From Erythrocercus mccallii (taxonomy: Eukaryota > Chordata > Aves > Passeriformes > Dicruridae), in NCBI GenBank assembly GCA_013397435.1, contig VZRG01000529.1, positions 1-64,000 of the forward strand: 64,000 bases of DNA, in the 5' to 3' direction. Each line of letters starts with the position of its first letter. Within the stretch, counting starts at the first letter, position 1. The position numbers and the translations under genes were made by a program. Shown here piece after piece: positions 13,040 to 23,514 of the stretch. Below the pieces are notes generated by a model. It was given only the letters and a program-made list of their open reading frames with translations, searched no databases and was not told where the DNA came from.

Positions 13040-13300
13040 GCACCGTCCCTGTCTATACCATGTTAATTATATTGCTCTGCTCTGACATAATAAACACTGA
13101 GCGAGTTGTGAATAGATTATTTACGATGCCACCTGAACTCTAAGTAATTATAGCTGTGTAATTTAGCTTCCCCCTATTTCATTTTATATATAATGCAATA
13201 TTTCAAAATATTCCAGTGCGCATCTATCTTTAGTTCTGTGTTCGAATGAATAAATTGTGATTCTCTCTCAAAGGTAATATATCAGCAATGCCCTTAAGGG
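13040..13300. promoter_or_regulatory. candidate conserved enhancer block
   Basis: AT-rich, repeat-free block with several homeodomain-type cores: TTAATTATAT near 13062, AAGTAATTATAGC near 13142 and GTAATTTAG near 13158. It also has ATAATAAACA, a forkhead-like site, near 13087. The density of TAAT/ATTA motifs without simple-repeat structure suggests a regulatory element. Conservation has not been tested. Confidence 0.35.
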
Positions 13301-13415
13301 AGGGCGCTGTAGCTCTGTCAGGAGTGATCCATAAACTAATTCCCACATAAACATAGACAATGGATACAGAGAATGAACACACACCTTCATTCACAGAAAA
13401 TAATACTGTACTTAC

Positions 13416-13561
13416 CTGTCTGGGTCTGTGTAAGTCTAATGTTTTACTGTCAAAGCACTAAAGGAAGCTGTACAATTCATCTCAGCCTAATGGGTTTTAA
13501 TACAAGACTTTTCCTGCAATTCATGGTGTTGGGACAAAATTAGTATTGGGCAACAAATATC
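13416..13561 (-). other. splice-flanked segment, possible non-coding exon
   Basis: On the minus strand a perfect-consensus 5' splice site, AG|GTAAGT, occupies 13417-13410. About 146 bp upstream on the same strand is an acceptor-like TTTACTGCAG| ending at 13562. All three frames between them contain stops, so a coding exon is excluded. It would have to be a lncRNA or UTR exon, or coincidence. The polypyrimidine tract is weak. Confidence 0.2.
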
Positions 13562-13984
13562 CTGCAGTAAATGCAATTAAAACATTAATGTTTACAGCGG
13601 GATATGTAAAATTACTCGTGTGAGGATGTTGTTTGAGGCTGGTTGTTGGTATTTGCTTGTGGGCTGCAAGGATCCCACTGCAGTACCAGCTGCTGCAGCC
13701 TGGTCCTGTGGGACGCAGACCTGTGCTTTACTGAAGAGTTCTTCAAGGAGGCACAACAAGTGCTGCAGCGTGAGAGACCCTGGCAGAGCTGGTGTGGGCA
13801 GGGGTGCTGAGGGACCCTGGGCCCTTCCTGAGGGATTAGCAGTGCTTGGACATTGCCAGCAGCATGTGAGGGTGCTGCTCCCTCTTCCACCTGGCTCTCT
13901 CTGGTCAGCACAAACATCTGTAGAGTGTTCCGGCTCTGTTCCTTGCTCTGGCTCTCAACAGACATGGACTTTTGGATCTATGGC

Positions 13985-14052
13985 CCCAACCTCCCTTTGC
14001 CTCAGTTTCTTCAACTGTAAATCCTGTAAAACCCTGTAAAACCTTGTAAAAT
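13985..14052 (+). mobile_element. MIR-type SINE 3' fragment
   Basis: 'TTTGCCTCAGTTTCTTCAAC' followed by TGTAAA is the diagnostic central/3' phrase of MIR-family SINEs (consensus-like 'tgcctcagtttcctcatctgtaaaat'). After it, CCTGTAAAA is repeated three times with small changes (14023-14051), suggesting local slippage after insertion. It is short and old, and the 5' tRNA-like head is not visible. Confidence 0.6.
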
Positions 14053-14179
14053 GCCACGTGCCTCCTAAAAGGAGGCTACATTTTTCAGTATTTGAACTAG
14101 GGCTGGATGCTTCTCTAGAACGTGCTGAGCAAGAAGTTATACACTTAAAAGATCTTTCATACTGAATTGAGAGCCAGGA

Positions 14180-14458
14180 AATCATAGAATCACAGACTGG
14201 AAGGGACCATCTTGTTCTAACCCCCTGCCATGGGCAGGGACATCTTTCCCTCTCCCAGGTTGCTCCAAGCCCCATCCAGCCTGGCCTTGGACACTTCCAG
14301 GGATCCAGGAGCAGCCACAGCTTCTCTGGACAACCTGTGCCAGGGCCCCACCACCCTCACAGGGAAGAATTCCTTCCCAATATCCAGTCTAAACCTACCC
14401 TCTTTCAGTTTAAAGCCATTCCCCCTTGTTCTGTCATTACATGCCCTTGTTCAGTCAA
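14180..14458 (-). mobile_element. CR1 LINE 3' end, about 280 bp
   Basis: The + strand starts with 'atcatagaatcacagactgg' and continues through the avian CR1 landmarks in reverse-complement order: 'aagggaccat', 'ccctgccatgggcaggga', 'ggttgctccaagcc', 'ggccttggacacttccaggg', 'cagcttctctg', 'aagaattccttcccaatat', then 'cccccttgttctgtc'. This is a 5'-truncated CR1 copy whose sense strand is minus and whose 3' end lies at 14180. Good similarity across its length suggests a younger insertion than the other fragments. The 102-codon open frame across it (14337-14645) is incidental. Confidence 0.9.
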
Positions 14459-14752
14459 CCTGAAAGGTTTGCATTTTTGTTTTGCGAAGTGCTTTGAGAT
14501 CCTCATACCAAAAGTAGTGCAAATGCAATGTACATCCTCTCATATCCTCGAAAACCTATCCAATTTGATTTTGCCCTCGTTTTATTTCCACAGAGCCTTC
14601 TGGGCTCATTCTTGTGGTTCCTCCACACAGAGCCCTGGTTGGTGACAGTGGCTGTGAATAGGGGAGCAATGCTACCCAGGGCTCCTGGAGTACCAAAGAT
14701 GTGCACACACACACGTCAATCAAAAGATACTTAAGACAGGCAGGAACTCCAT

Positions 14753-14785
<33 letters not shown>

Positions 14786-16859
14786 AATTAAAAATGTCAG
14801 GATTCAAACTTTACACGGGATTTGTGATGGCTCCAATTCCCGGTTGGCATGTGCGAGGCAGCACCCAGGAGATTCGAGGTTTCCATGACATCATACGGTA
14901 ACTGTGAGCCTAACAGTTAATTAAATACTATATCCATGTATTCTAGTTAATTGATGCTTCCTTTACATGGTTTATTGTGCTGCAAACTGGTATTGCTTCT
15001 GTCTCAGTGAGCAAACACAGAGAGGGAGCGGGAGAAGGAGACGGTGGGATGCTCCCGCTGGCGGCGGGGGAGAGGGAGCTGCTGGCACACGGCTCCGTGC
15101 CCAGGGGCATCCTCCAGGAGAGCCCAGCGTCACCTGCACACCAGGGGCTGGAGGTGGCTCTGCGGGTCAGATGGAGATCTTTTATGAATGAGCTGAGCAG
15201 AGCCTTGGGAATGAAGTGCTGGCACAAGCAAGCTGTGCCTATTTTTTTCCACGTCCAGCTTTGTCTGGGGTTTCTGTTTCTGCAGCAGAGGACACGTAGG
15301 GGAGGCTGCTCCCTTGTATTTACGCGGTGCACAAGTGTGGCATCACCTCTGTGACAGCTGTCCTGCTGGAATGCGACTCTGCCCAGACCAGAATCTGGGA
15401 TAAAGCTGGATCTCTCCTGCGTGCTGGCCTTAAGGGAGGGAGGAAGAAATATCTTTATTTTTTCAGCAAATACAAATATTTTAAGTCAGGCAATGCAGCT
15501 TTCTTGGAAGCTGGTAACATAACACGATCTGGCAGCAGGGTCTGAGCACTGACCTGCAGCAGCACACCTCAGTCTCCGGCAGCTTTCCTAAAGGGTGTTG
15601 AATCCCTGAAGAAAAAGCAAGCCCAGGTGGGCTGCTGAGGTCAGGCCACCTGCAGAAAAGGGCAGGGCACATCACCAGGCTTGCCTGCAGAGGTGAGCAC
15701 AGTGTTAAATGGTGTGCCCACAGTGAGCATGACCTTGTCCACTGACAACACAGCTGTGTCGGTGTGGAGAGAGGATGGAAATTCCTAGTGCCCACAAAAA
15801 TTCTGCTTGATATCTGCCCCTTTCCCCTGCCCAGCTCCTGCTGGCAAAAGTCCAGGTCTGCTTTATCCTGCCTGTGTGCCTCAGGGTACATATATATATA
15901 TTCACCTGCTCTTAAGCTTGAGGCTCAAATGCTGCTGCAAGGAGGAAAGAAAATATTTTTGTTTCAGGACTTTCAATCCAGAATGTAATTTCAGCAGCTT
16001 TTTACCAGGAGTTCATTTGGCTCATAGTCTCAGACTGTGACAGATTTTCTAGTCTCCTGATCTGACCTTCCGCAGTACTGGGGTGATTTGTGTGGCTGTG
16101 TGTGGGAAGGAGAAGGGGATTTGTTCAATGCTGAAACAGGACTGAGAGCATTTAATTCATAGACAATGAAGAAAATCATGGTTTTGGCTCAGACTCCAGA
16201 TGTGAAGCTCTAAGACACATCTGTATGCTGCTGTGCATTGCTGATACTGGAGATCCTAAGCACTGTCAAGTTGGCACCAGGAGCATTTCTTCATTTAAAC
16301 TCCCAAGATAAAGCTATTTTGGATGTTTCAAATGAGAATGTTTATAGAAAAGTGTCACACCCTGTATGAAAACCAAACATTGGTTGCCTTTTCTCTCTTC
16401 CTCTTTGTCCTCTTCCCTTCTCCCTTTTCTTTCTCACCAAATGTATAATTTCTCTTCTAAAAGAAGGTGGGATACTGCAAGTGTGATGAGAAGCATCTCT
16501 AAGGATGACTTTGCAAGGTTTCCACATTTACTCTCTCATGGCAACTTCCAGGATGTGTTTTTTCCAGTTCACAGCTCTTGTCCACTTGCAGCTCCACACT
16601 TCTGGTGAGGCGAAGAAACACTCTGAGAGCTATCACCCTCAAAATGTTTGCTTCTTGCTGCCCGCCTGGCCTTCTTCCAAAAGGCAAAGTGGCCCCAGCC
16701 CAGTGAACAGACACATGAAGCCAGTTCAGATGGAGGGAGAAATGAAAGACATTTGCATCCCATTTCAGTAATACCCCTCCAAATTATCACCTCTCTGATC
16801 CTACCACCATGCCAAGTGCTGCGATGGTGGTGCACTTTGGAAAATAGTGCTGTCTTCTA
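14459..16859. other. non-coding stretch with T-rich tract
   Basis: No gene is recognised. A T-rich tract with few C interruptions occupies about 14757-14786. A small GC-rich patch with several CpGs lies near 15025-15075. A TA-rich microtract is at 15890-15901. An octamer ATTTGCAT occurs at 16751-16758. Open frames on both strands, up to 136 codons, have no recognisable features. Confidence 0.45.
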
Positions 16860-17225
16860 TTAAAGGTAGGTATTTTTTTCTGTAATTCTCTTCAGTGTTG
16901 CCTTTAGAGGCCCCTCTATGTGGCTCCTTTCACTTCTAATTACTGCACTAGGAGATTACAGAGTGGTGCTGGCGACAGAGAGAGAGTGGAAGGGGGAGGA
17001 ATGGGATGGTGGAGAGGGAAAGATTTCTGTGGTAATTTGCATTTAAAGCTGGCACTCAGCATTATATCTCCCTGTTCACCCATTGTCTATAAACATTTTA
17101 GCTCTTCCTTCTGCCTCATCAGAATGAATTAAGCATTTTCATTGCACCACCAGCCTAATTAGAGTCATTTACTATGTTGACACAAAGGGTTTTTTTATGA
17201 GCATCTCAGCTTTAATACACTACAG
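16860..17225. promoter_or_regulatory. candidate conserved enhancer block with octamer
   Basis: A compact block with a TAATTACTG homeodomain core near 16936, an octamer ATTTGCAT at 17035-17042, GAATTAAGC near 17124, CCTAATTAGAG near 17153 and a further TTTAATAC. It is free of simple repeats except for the GA/GGA-rich stretch at 16976-17020. The motif spacing and order recall deeply conserved brain or limb enhancers. Function is inferred from texture only. Confidence 0.4.
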
Positions 17226-18199
17226 CAACATTGGAAACCTCCGATCAAAAGGTAAATGTTTGGGGGTCAGAGATATTTTTCAACATTCTCCCAAGAATAC
17301 AAACAACTTCCTGGGGAGGTGACGTGTGCCTGCAGCTCTGCTGGGGCCACAGGGAGCTGGTGCCAGGGCACTCCTGCCTCCCACTTGCACTTGTTGGGAG
17401 AGCTTGGCTCAGCACAGAGGTGGCTTCACGTTCTGCAGGTGTTGAGCAGCACAAAGGTGTTGGTGGCTGAAGCCAAAGGGCAGAGCCTTGGCATGGATGG
17501 AGGGCGCACAGAGATGGGCTCCTCTGAGCCTGAAAAGTCTCTGCACATTGAGCATATTTCACTCATGATGGATTGCAGGGATTCCTTGGAGCTGGGGTCT
17601 CCACATGGGCAACCCATGCACTGGGGCATTGAGAATTTGGAGGAGTTTTCATGTCTTGTAGGCACAATATCAAGTGAGCCAATGCACAGCATCTTGCACC
17701 CTGCATCAGGACAAGATAGCAGAGTGTGAATTCTTCTGGATTTTTGGTGTCCATATGAACACTAAAGAGATGAATGTGGCCTTACATAGAGCCTGGAGGC
17801 TTTGACTCTCTATAGCTTGATTTTCAAACTTGTTTGTATAGGCCTAGGAAAGTTACATCATTCACAACCAAACCCCAGAGAGTATGAAATGGTTTCATCT
17901 TGGTTTCAGAGTTCAGAGATGCAAGTGCTTTGTCACAACAGTGTCACCTTTGTGCTGAGTGAATTAGTCACACCTCAGAAATCTGCCACATATCTTAGGA
18001 ATTTGTGTATGTTTACAAGATTGCAAATATTTTCTGCTAGTTATGCGAGTCATATTTACCAGTTTAGAGTCCTCGGGTTCAGCTTTTCCAAATTGCTGTG
18101 ACATTTCATATCTTTATCATGTCTGATCTCTTCCTGGGTTGTTTCTATAAAGATGTTTTTGCTCAAGGCAGGAAGCCCTTGTTTTTGGTAAAGAAGATT
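17226..18199. other. non-coding stretch, no gene recognised
   Basis: I recognise no exon or repeat here. A 157-codon + frame at 17256-17729 overlaps minus frames of similar length in a locally GC-rich stretch and shows no domain. Confidence 0.45.
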
Positions 18200-18380
18200 G
18201 GATGTTGTGAGCCTTCTCTTCACCAGGCTGAACCATCCTGGCTTTCTCAGCCTTTCCTTGTAGGGAACAAAACCTGGGCCCTTCATCATCCTTGTGGTCC
18301 TTCATTGAACTTCCCTTGTATTCACATCTCTCTTGTATTGGAGACCCTGGTGGTGCTGGAGAAGTTCCTTGCAGGGGAAC
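18200..18380 (-). mobile_element. diverged internal CR1 LINE fragment
   Basis: The + strand resembles the reverse complement of the CR1 3' ORF2 region. 'agccttctcttcaccaggct' is followed by equivalents of 'gaaccatcctggctttctcagcctttcc', 'catcatccttgtggtcctt' and 'cttgtattggagaccctggtg'. It is diverged and lacks the terminal repeat, so it is an internal piece of an old minus-oriented copy. Confidence 0.7.
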
Positions 18381-19464
18381 AGCTTGAATAGCTGAGGTTG
18401 CTCCAGTGATAGTCATGATTCCAACCATGGTCCGTGCCAGGAGATCTCTGGATCAAACCTCTGCCAGAGCAGCTCTGTGCTCTGTGATGCTCCTGTCTGC
18501 TGCTCTCTAATACATGAGTTACTCTGCAATAGTCCCTGGGGTCAGCTGCACTGTGTTTTACTCTGTCTAACAGTAATGTGTAGGAGATGTGAGTTGAGAG
18601 AATGAGAACCCAGCTCAGCTCTCTGGACCTTTAAGGAGCCTTGGATTCCTTTTGTGCTTAAATGCAGCATTTGCTTGGTCCGCAGGACTGGCTTCAGTTT
18701 CTGAAGGGTTTAATATTTTCTCCATGGGGACAGTGTTTTCATTTTCATTGTGGCAGATGCTTTTATCTTTAGGAAAGGGAAGCTGAATGTCCTAATCTTC
18801 TAGAATCTCTATGTCACTAGATCCTAGAGCAGTCCTTGCTCTGCATCCCTTCTCCAGTGTTGCTGCCATGCTCACTGCTCCATGGGATCAGAGCTGTCCT
18901 CATCCCACAGGCTGTGCAGCGTGGCACGAATCAAGGGGCACCTACAACCTTCACGTTAAGAGTGTGAATGTAAATCTTTCCTGGTGGTAAGAGCTGTTAT
19001 TACCTCACACTCTGTGTCAAACCCTTTTCTCCCTCCTCGCGTGCGGTGCCGGAGCTCTCCCGTGTTCCCGTGTGTCCGTGTTTGTGTCCATGTGTAGGCA
19101 CACATAAGCTGGCCATGAGCTTGTTCTCTTCTGGGAAATTAAATACTTATTTCCATAATCCTGCCAGGCCTAGATAAAGCCTGATGCTTCCCTTGAACTC
19201 CTTAAACCAGTTGCTCTGCTTAGCCCTGTGCTGCCCTGGTTAGGGCCAAATTTCAGCCGGAGTGAACAGTTCCTACAGCATCTGAGAGCAGCCGGATGGT
19301 CTGGAGGAAAAGCCTGGTCTTAGAAATGTATCCCTGGGATCACCAAAGCCTCAGGCATCTCCAGCTACATCTGCATCTTGTAATTATTCTACAGACTACA
19401 AGGAAAAGCGAAGTGTTGCTTTAATTTACACATTTTCTGGCCTCTGCATTTGTTTCTTAGTCAG
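18381..19464. other. non-coding stretch, no gene recognised
   Basis: No gene or well-defined repeat was recognised. The region at 18420-18480 has a loose resemblance to tRNA-derived SINE text but is too weak to call. Confidence 0.4.
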
Positions 19465-19612
19465 AGACTAATGGTTAGACCACTGGACTGGAACCCAGGA
19501 GACCTCATTTATTTCAAGCTACACTACCAGCCTGCTGGGGAGCTCTAGCTGAGCCTTCCCTTTCTCTCTGCTGCTGCTTCCCCTCCACAAAGGGGAGGTA
19601 GCAATGGTAAAC
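19465..19612 (+). mobile_element. MIR-type SINE with tRNA-derived head
   Basis: 'ctaatggttagaccactgga' followed by 'ctggaacccaggagacc' matches the tRNA-derived head of amniote MIR SINEs ('..tagtggttagagcactggactgggagtcaggagacctgggtt..'). It retains the A-box-like GGTTAGACCACTGG and the position of a decayed B-box. 'ctacactaccagcctgctgggg' then corresponds to the 'gccactgacctgctgtgtgacc' section. It is an ancient, diverged copy and not a functional tRNA gene, because the acceptor stem and B-box are degraded. Confidence 0.7.
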
Positions 19613-19989
19613 TTGTTTGTGAAGTTTCTGTTAAAATAGCAGCAAATGAGATAAAACATTAATAACATAGTCCAGCCAAACAAAAAAAAAATATTAGGCA
19701 CCAAATTATTAGAGGGGTTAGTTAGTTGCTGTGTTATCTACACGCTAGTAGTAGGGGAGAAATTGTATTTTTGCTTTATTGTCTCATTTTAATCACTCTG
19801 CTAAATGCTTTGAATGTCCAGACACCCAAACCTCAACACCAGGGCTAAGGAGGCTGATACCAGAGCCTGGAGGAGAGGGAGAAGGAGCAAGGGGGGGGCT
19901 GAAGAGGAGGGGAAGGTGTTAGAGGGGGAATATTGGATGGGAAAATAGACCAGAGTGGGCAGATTGGAGAGCGACAGATTGTGAAAGCG

Positions 19990-20040
19990 GGGGAGAGAGA
20001 GAGAGAGAGAGAGACAGAGACAGAGAGAGAGAGAGAGAGG
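19990..20040. repeat. (GA)n microsatellite, interrupted
   Basis: About 50 bases of GA dinucleotides are interrupted by two GACAGAGACA-type changes. The purine-rich context upstream (19865-19930) makes this a long polypurine stretch. Confidence 0.95.
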
Positions 20041-21639
20041 GGAGAAGAGATCCTATTAGAAATACCATGTGTGTGCCTGCATCGAGGGCTGTGCACGCAG
20101 GGAGGAAGGGACGCGGCGTCTCCTGGAATATTATTCAAGCAATCACATGAATCCTGTATTAGATAACTCCTCTGGTTGGTTAGCACTGGCAGGGCTGTAA
20201 ACGTGTTCTGCTTTAATCCCAGACACAGCACGTTCCCAATCTCAAACGCATCAGGCTTTTCCTGGAGGGTTCTGGGGGGCTCTTTTTTTGCAGGAGCAGG
20301 GAGATGCAGGAGTTCAGGGTCTCTGCAGCCTCGGGGTGCTCCTGCTCTTCGGGCACATGCAGCATCAGCTCTCCAGGATGGAGGAATTTGTTCTGCCTGG
20401 GAAAATGGTTACTGCCCTGACACAAGGTTTTGGGGGCGAGTTCAGTGGGGAATAGCCTCCTGGAAAATGTGGCATTTTGAAAAAGGATTAGAAAACCCCC
20501 AAGCCTCCCTCCTAAATTGTTGAAAACCCAAACTTAAAAGGTCTGAGTTAAACAGGCGAAACACGAGAAATGTTGAAATCGGACTCAAAATCCTGTATTG
20601 ACACCATCAGCCTTAATTTACCCCAGAGTACAGAAATAAAAATTCATAGAGACATGATGAAAGGCTGAGAGTATCAGACAGGAATCCAAAGACTTAACCC
20701 TGAATTTACTGCTCCCGCAATGGGTTTGCGCTCAGAATATTTTCCATTGTGCAGATGTAAATTCCTGGTTTGTATTTTTGCGGTGAGGATTTTTTTCATA
20801 GTTTACTGAATTTGCAATGTATCTTTGAAGCAGAATAGATGCAGTTTACTGTCGTTTCTCTGTATGCGTGTGTGGATGTTCACATACATGTCTTTGAGCA
20901 TTTTTACGTCGGTATCATTCACAATATAAGCACAATATTTATGTTGCTCTTGCTCCTGTGTATATTTCAAGTTGAAATTCTTTTCACAGCTTGGGGATGT
21001 ACATTTTACCCAGTATATAACATTATTAAAAAAAAATAAAAATAAGAATCACCTTCCAAGTAGAAAAAGAGAATTTGATTCACATGGAAGGGGGACAAAG
21101 TGAATTGGCAAATTGTGGGCAGGTGCTGGGCCAGCTTCCTCCACATGAATTTGTTAATGCGTGTTAATCCTGACCTGCAACACCCTGCCTGGCTAATGCT
21201 GTGGCCTCTCATGACCAGGAATTGCAGACTGCTGGGCTGTGTGGCACTGGGCTGGGATTTTGTCTTTTTCTTTCATTTTTTCCCTGTGTTGTAGGTTGCT
21301 GACTGCATTTCGTTTGCGACCTACATAGGATTTGAATCCAATTCCCTAAATTTTTTGTGAGAGTGGAATTACTCCACTTCTCTTTGTGTGCATGTACATC
21401 TATGCTTGCACATTGCCCCCTGTGAAGAAATTTCCACTGCACAGAGATGAAAAAATGTTATTTTGAAACAGAGCTCCCGGTCTATATTTCTTTAAATTGA
21501 ATGTGGCAGCTCAACACGCTCCCCTTCCTTTTTCTTTTGCTGCTCTCTTAATTTGTAAATGGGTAATTATTTGTTGGGGGTTTTTCTTCAGATTTGGGTG
21601 GACGCAACGTGGAGCTGAGTGTTGCTATGCAGATTGCTG
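20041..21639. other. non-coding stretch, no gene recognised
   Basis: No exon or transposon was recognised. The block at about 20040-20170 is repeat-free with a few CpGs (20082-20120) and could be regulatory. An A-rich tract is at 21028-21043. Confidence 0.4.
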
Positions 21640-21900
21640 ATTTTGATGGCAGGAGCATAAAGCTCTGCAAAGAAGGGCGTCATCTCAGCAATCCGGGGAC
21701 GCGCGCTCCGACTCGTGCCTGTGATTTCATCCTTGCAGCAGCGCTCCCCGCCCGGGTGACTCCCTGAGCCCAAACAGGGGCTGCATTTTGGGCTGCAGAT
21801 GAGAAGATTAAAAGTTGGGATGATGGTGTTAATAGGTGGATGATGGACACGCAGTGGGTTTGCGGGGAAGCGCCACGGCGCGCTCCCAAAATACAATTTG
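21640..21900. other. CpG-rich patch
   Basis: About 11 CpGs lie within 21675-21765, including an ACGCGCGC run, and about seven more in 21850-21890 (GCGCCACGGCGCGC). The flanks are AT-rich, so the contrast is sharp. It is too short for a classical CpG island but could mark a promoter or an unmethylated regulatory element. A possible coding exon cannot be recognised. Confidence 0.4.
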
Positions 21901-22508
21901 TGTAGGGAAGCATTAGCATTCCCTGTTTTCTGTGTTTTGGTGGAGAAGCAACTGTCTGTTTTTTATAACTAAAATAACTATATCTAAAAAAACATGTGAA
22001 TATATGCATCGTCCTGCAAAATAATAGAGAAACCAGTACATCCATGGAGTTTATGCAATAGAAACTGAGCATTTTTTTGTTTGCACTTACAAAAAAATGC
22101 GAACTTCCCCCACACATTATCCTCTATCTCATTTCATTCCTCTTTCTCTATTTTTTCTCTGGTTTTTTGCTTGCCTGTAGCTGAATTGAACAAACAATAT
22201 TGAAATCAGTGTTGTCCTTACCCCGCTGTACACTCTGCTGTGTGTTTTTCCTTCAGTTGCTGACAAAGGCAAGAGCCCAAATGCTGGGTGGTTATGGTCA
22301 GGTTTTCCAGTCTTTCCATCAGATCTATTTCTTCAAACTATTAATAACTCCATTCCAGGAGAGTCATAACTGTCATGTAAATGCATCTTTCCCTGTATAC
22401 ATAATACAGGAACCTGAGTGAGTTTGCAGAACAAGCCAAAGAACATGGTGAAAATTTATGTATTTTCCCAGGTTACGTTGTAAGGGCTGAATTCACAAAT
22501 GTGGACTA

Positions 22509-22543
22509 TTTTTTTTTTTTTTGACCAACATTTTTCATTTATT
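22509..22543 (-). other. A-tract with upstream AATAAA on minus strand
   Basis: On the minus strand, AATAAA (complement of 22538-22543) is followed 15 nt later by A14 (22522-22509). The spacing fits a polyadenylation site or a retrocopy tail. The region is AT-rich, so chance is likely. Confidence 0.2.
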
Positions 22544-22799
22544 TTTAATTTAATCACATGTTTTAGTTTTCAGGCATATTCTGAAAAATGATCTTTATAA
22601 AATATGCAGTCGTCTTCACAGTCTTATTACATCACTACTGCACTGGGAGAGACATCTCTCTAAATTGAAAACCATCTTTAATGAATTGTTGTTTTATTTT
22701 AGGATCCCTTTTGGTTTCCTAGAACATTCAGTCTCAGATGTCTGTCTGAAGGAATTTTGACCTAACAAATCAAAATAAAAAAATATTCTGCAGCCCTTG

Positions 22800-23300
22800 A
22801 CCTAGCTCACAGCAACCCCCTGTGCGTATAAAACAAAGGGCTGTGGTGATGGGGGAAATCCCACTGTGAAGTAGAAAATCAGCATTATTGCTTAGCTGAG
22901 GATTTGGAACCAAATCGCATGTAAGATTTTAAAATTTGATGGAAAGCTGTGACCTTCTACCTTACCTGCAACTGTAGTGGGAGACAGTGACCCTAGAAGA
23001 ATGTGATTTATTGGTGAGATAAAGTGAGCCGTAAAATATGAGGAGGACAGGTTATTGTCAGTAAAAAGCATAAAGACAAGGGAAAAAAAATTTAAACCTT
23101 AATTGCCAGTGAAGGAAATATAGAGGAGGAAAGAGGGAGATGAAGAGGCGAACGAGAGCATCCCCAGTGGCAAAATGGTTAAAAGAGATGACTAAAATCC
23201 AGCAAAAAATCAAGCAGTCAAGTAGTTAATTGACTTTGCTTTAATCAGCCCAATGAATATTCATTAGTGTGCTGGTCCTAATCATGGGGGCCATGTTGTC
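22800..23300. promoter_or_regulatory. candidate conserved enhancer block with POU palindrome
   Basis: The 3' half (23200-23300) contains AGTTAATTGAC, CTTTAATC, a perfect 12-bp palindrome ATGAATATTCAT at 23254-23265, and CATTAG and CCTAATC directly after. The palindrome resembles sites bound by dimeric POU-homeodomain proteins. It directly precedes the CpG-rich promoter-like region, so it may act on that. Confidence 0.35.
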
Positions 23301-23435
23301 CGCATTTAGCAAGCGCACGCTCAGCATCATGCATGCCTCAACAGCTTCCCTTCCTCTCCGCGCTGACATTAAATTTAGAGGCTTTGCGCCTTCCCAGCTC
23401 GAAGGGAGCGGGATTGGCCCAGCTGCTCGCTCCGA

Positions 23436-23472
23436 GATGCCATAGCAACCCCTGGCTCGTTGCCTTGGAAAC
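23436..23472. promoter_or_regulatory. tandem RFX X-box motifs
   Basis: Two RFX-type palindromes (family consensus GTNRCC-N0-3-RGYAAC) lie 23 bp apart. Site 1 at 23436-23449 reads GATGCC-AT-AGCAAC, with one mismatch. Site 2 at 23459-23472 reads GTTGCC-TT-GGAAAC, also one mismatch. An NF-Y-type ATTGG sits about 20 bp before site 1. X-boxes near CCAAT boxes are known at ciliary gene promoters and at MHC class II promoters. Which applies here cannot be told. Confidence 0.55.
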
Positions 23473-23473
23473 A

Positions 23474-23482
23474 TTTTTTTAA

Positions 23483-23507
<25 letters not shown>
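23474..23507. repeat. poly-T tract
   Basis: T7, AA, then T25, directly after the second X-box. Such a rigid tract would disfavour nucleosomes next to the motif pair. Confidence 0.9.

Positions 23508-23514
<7 letters not shown>

Noticed and set aside
19465..19540. A functional tRNA gene
   Set aside because: An A-box-like stretch is present, but there is no closed acceptor stem or intact B-box. The downstream text matches a MIR SINE.
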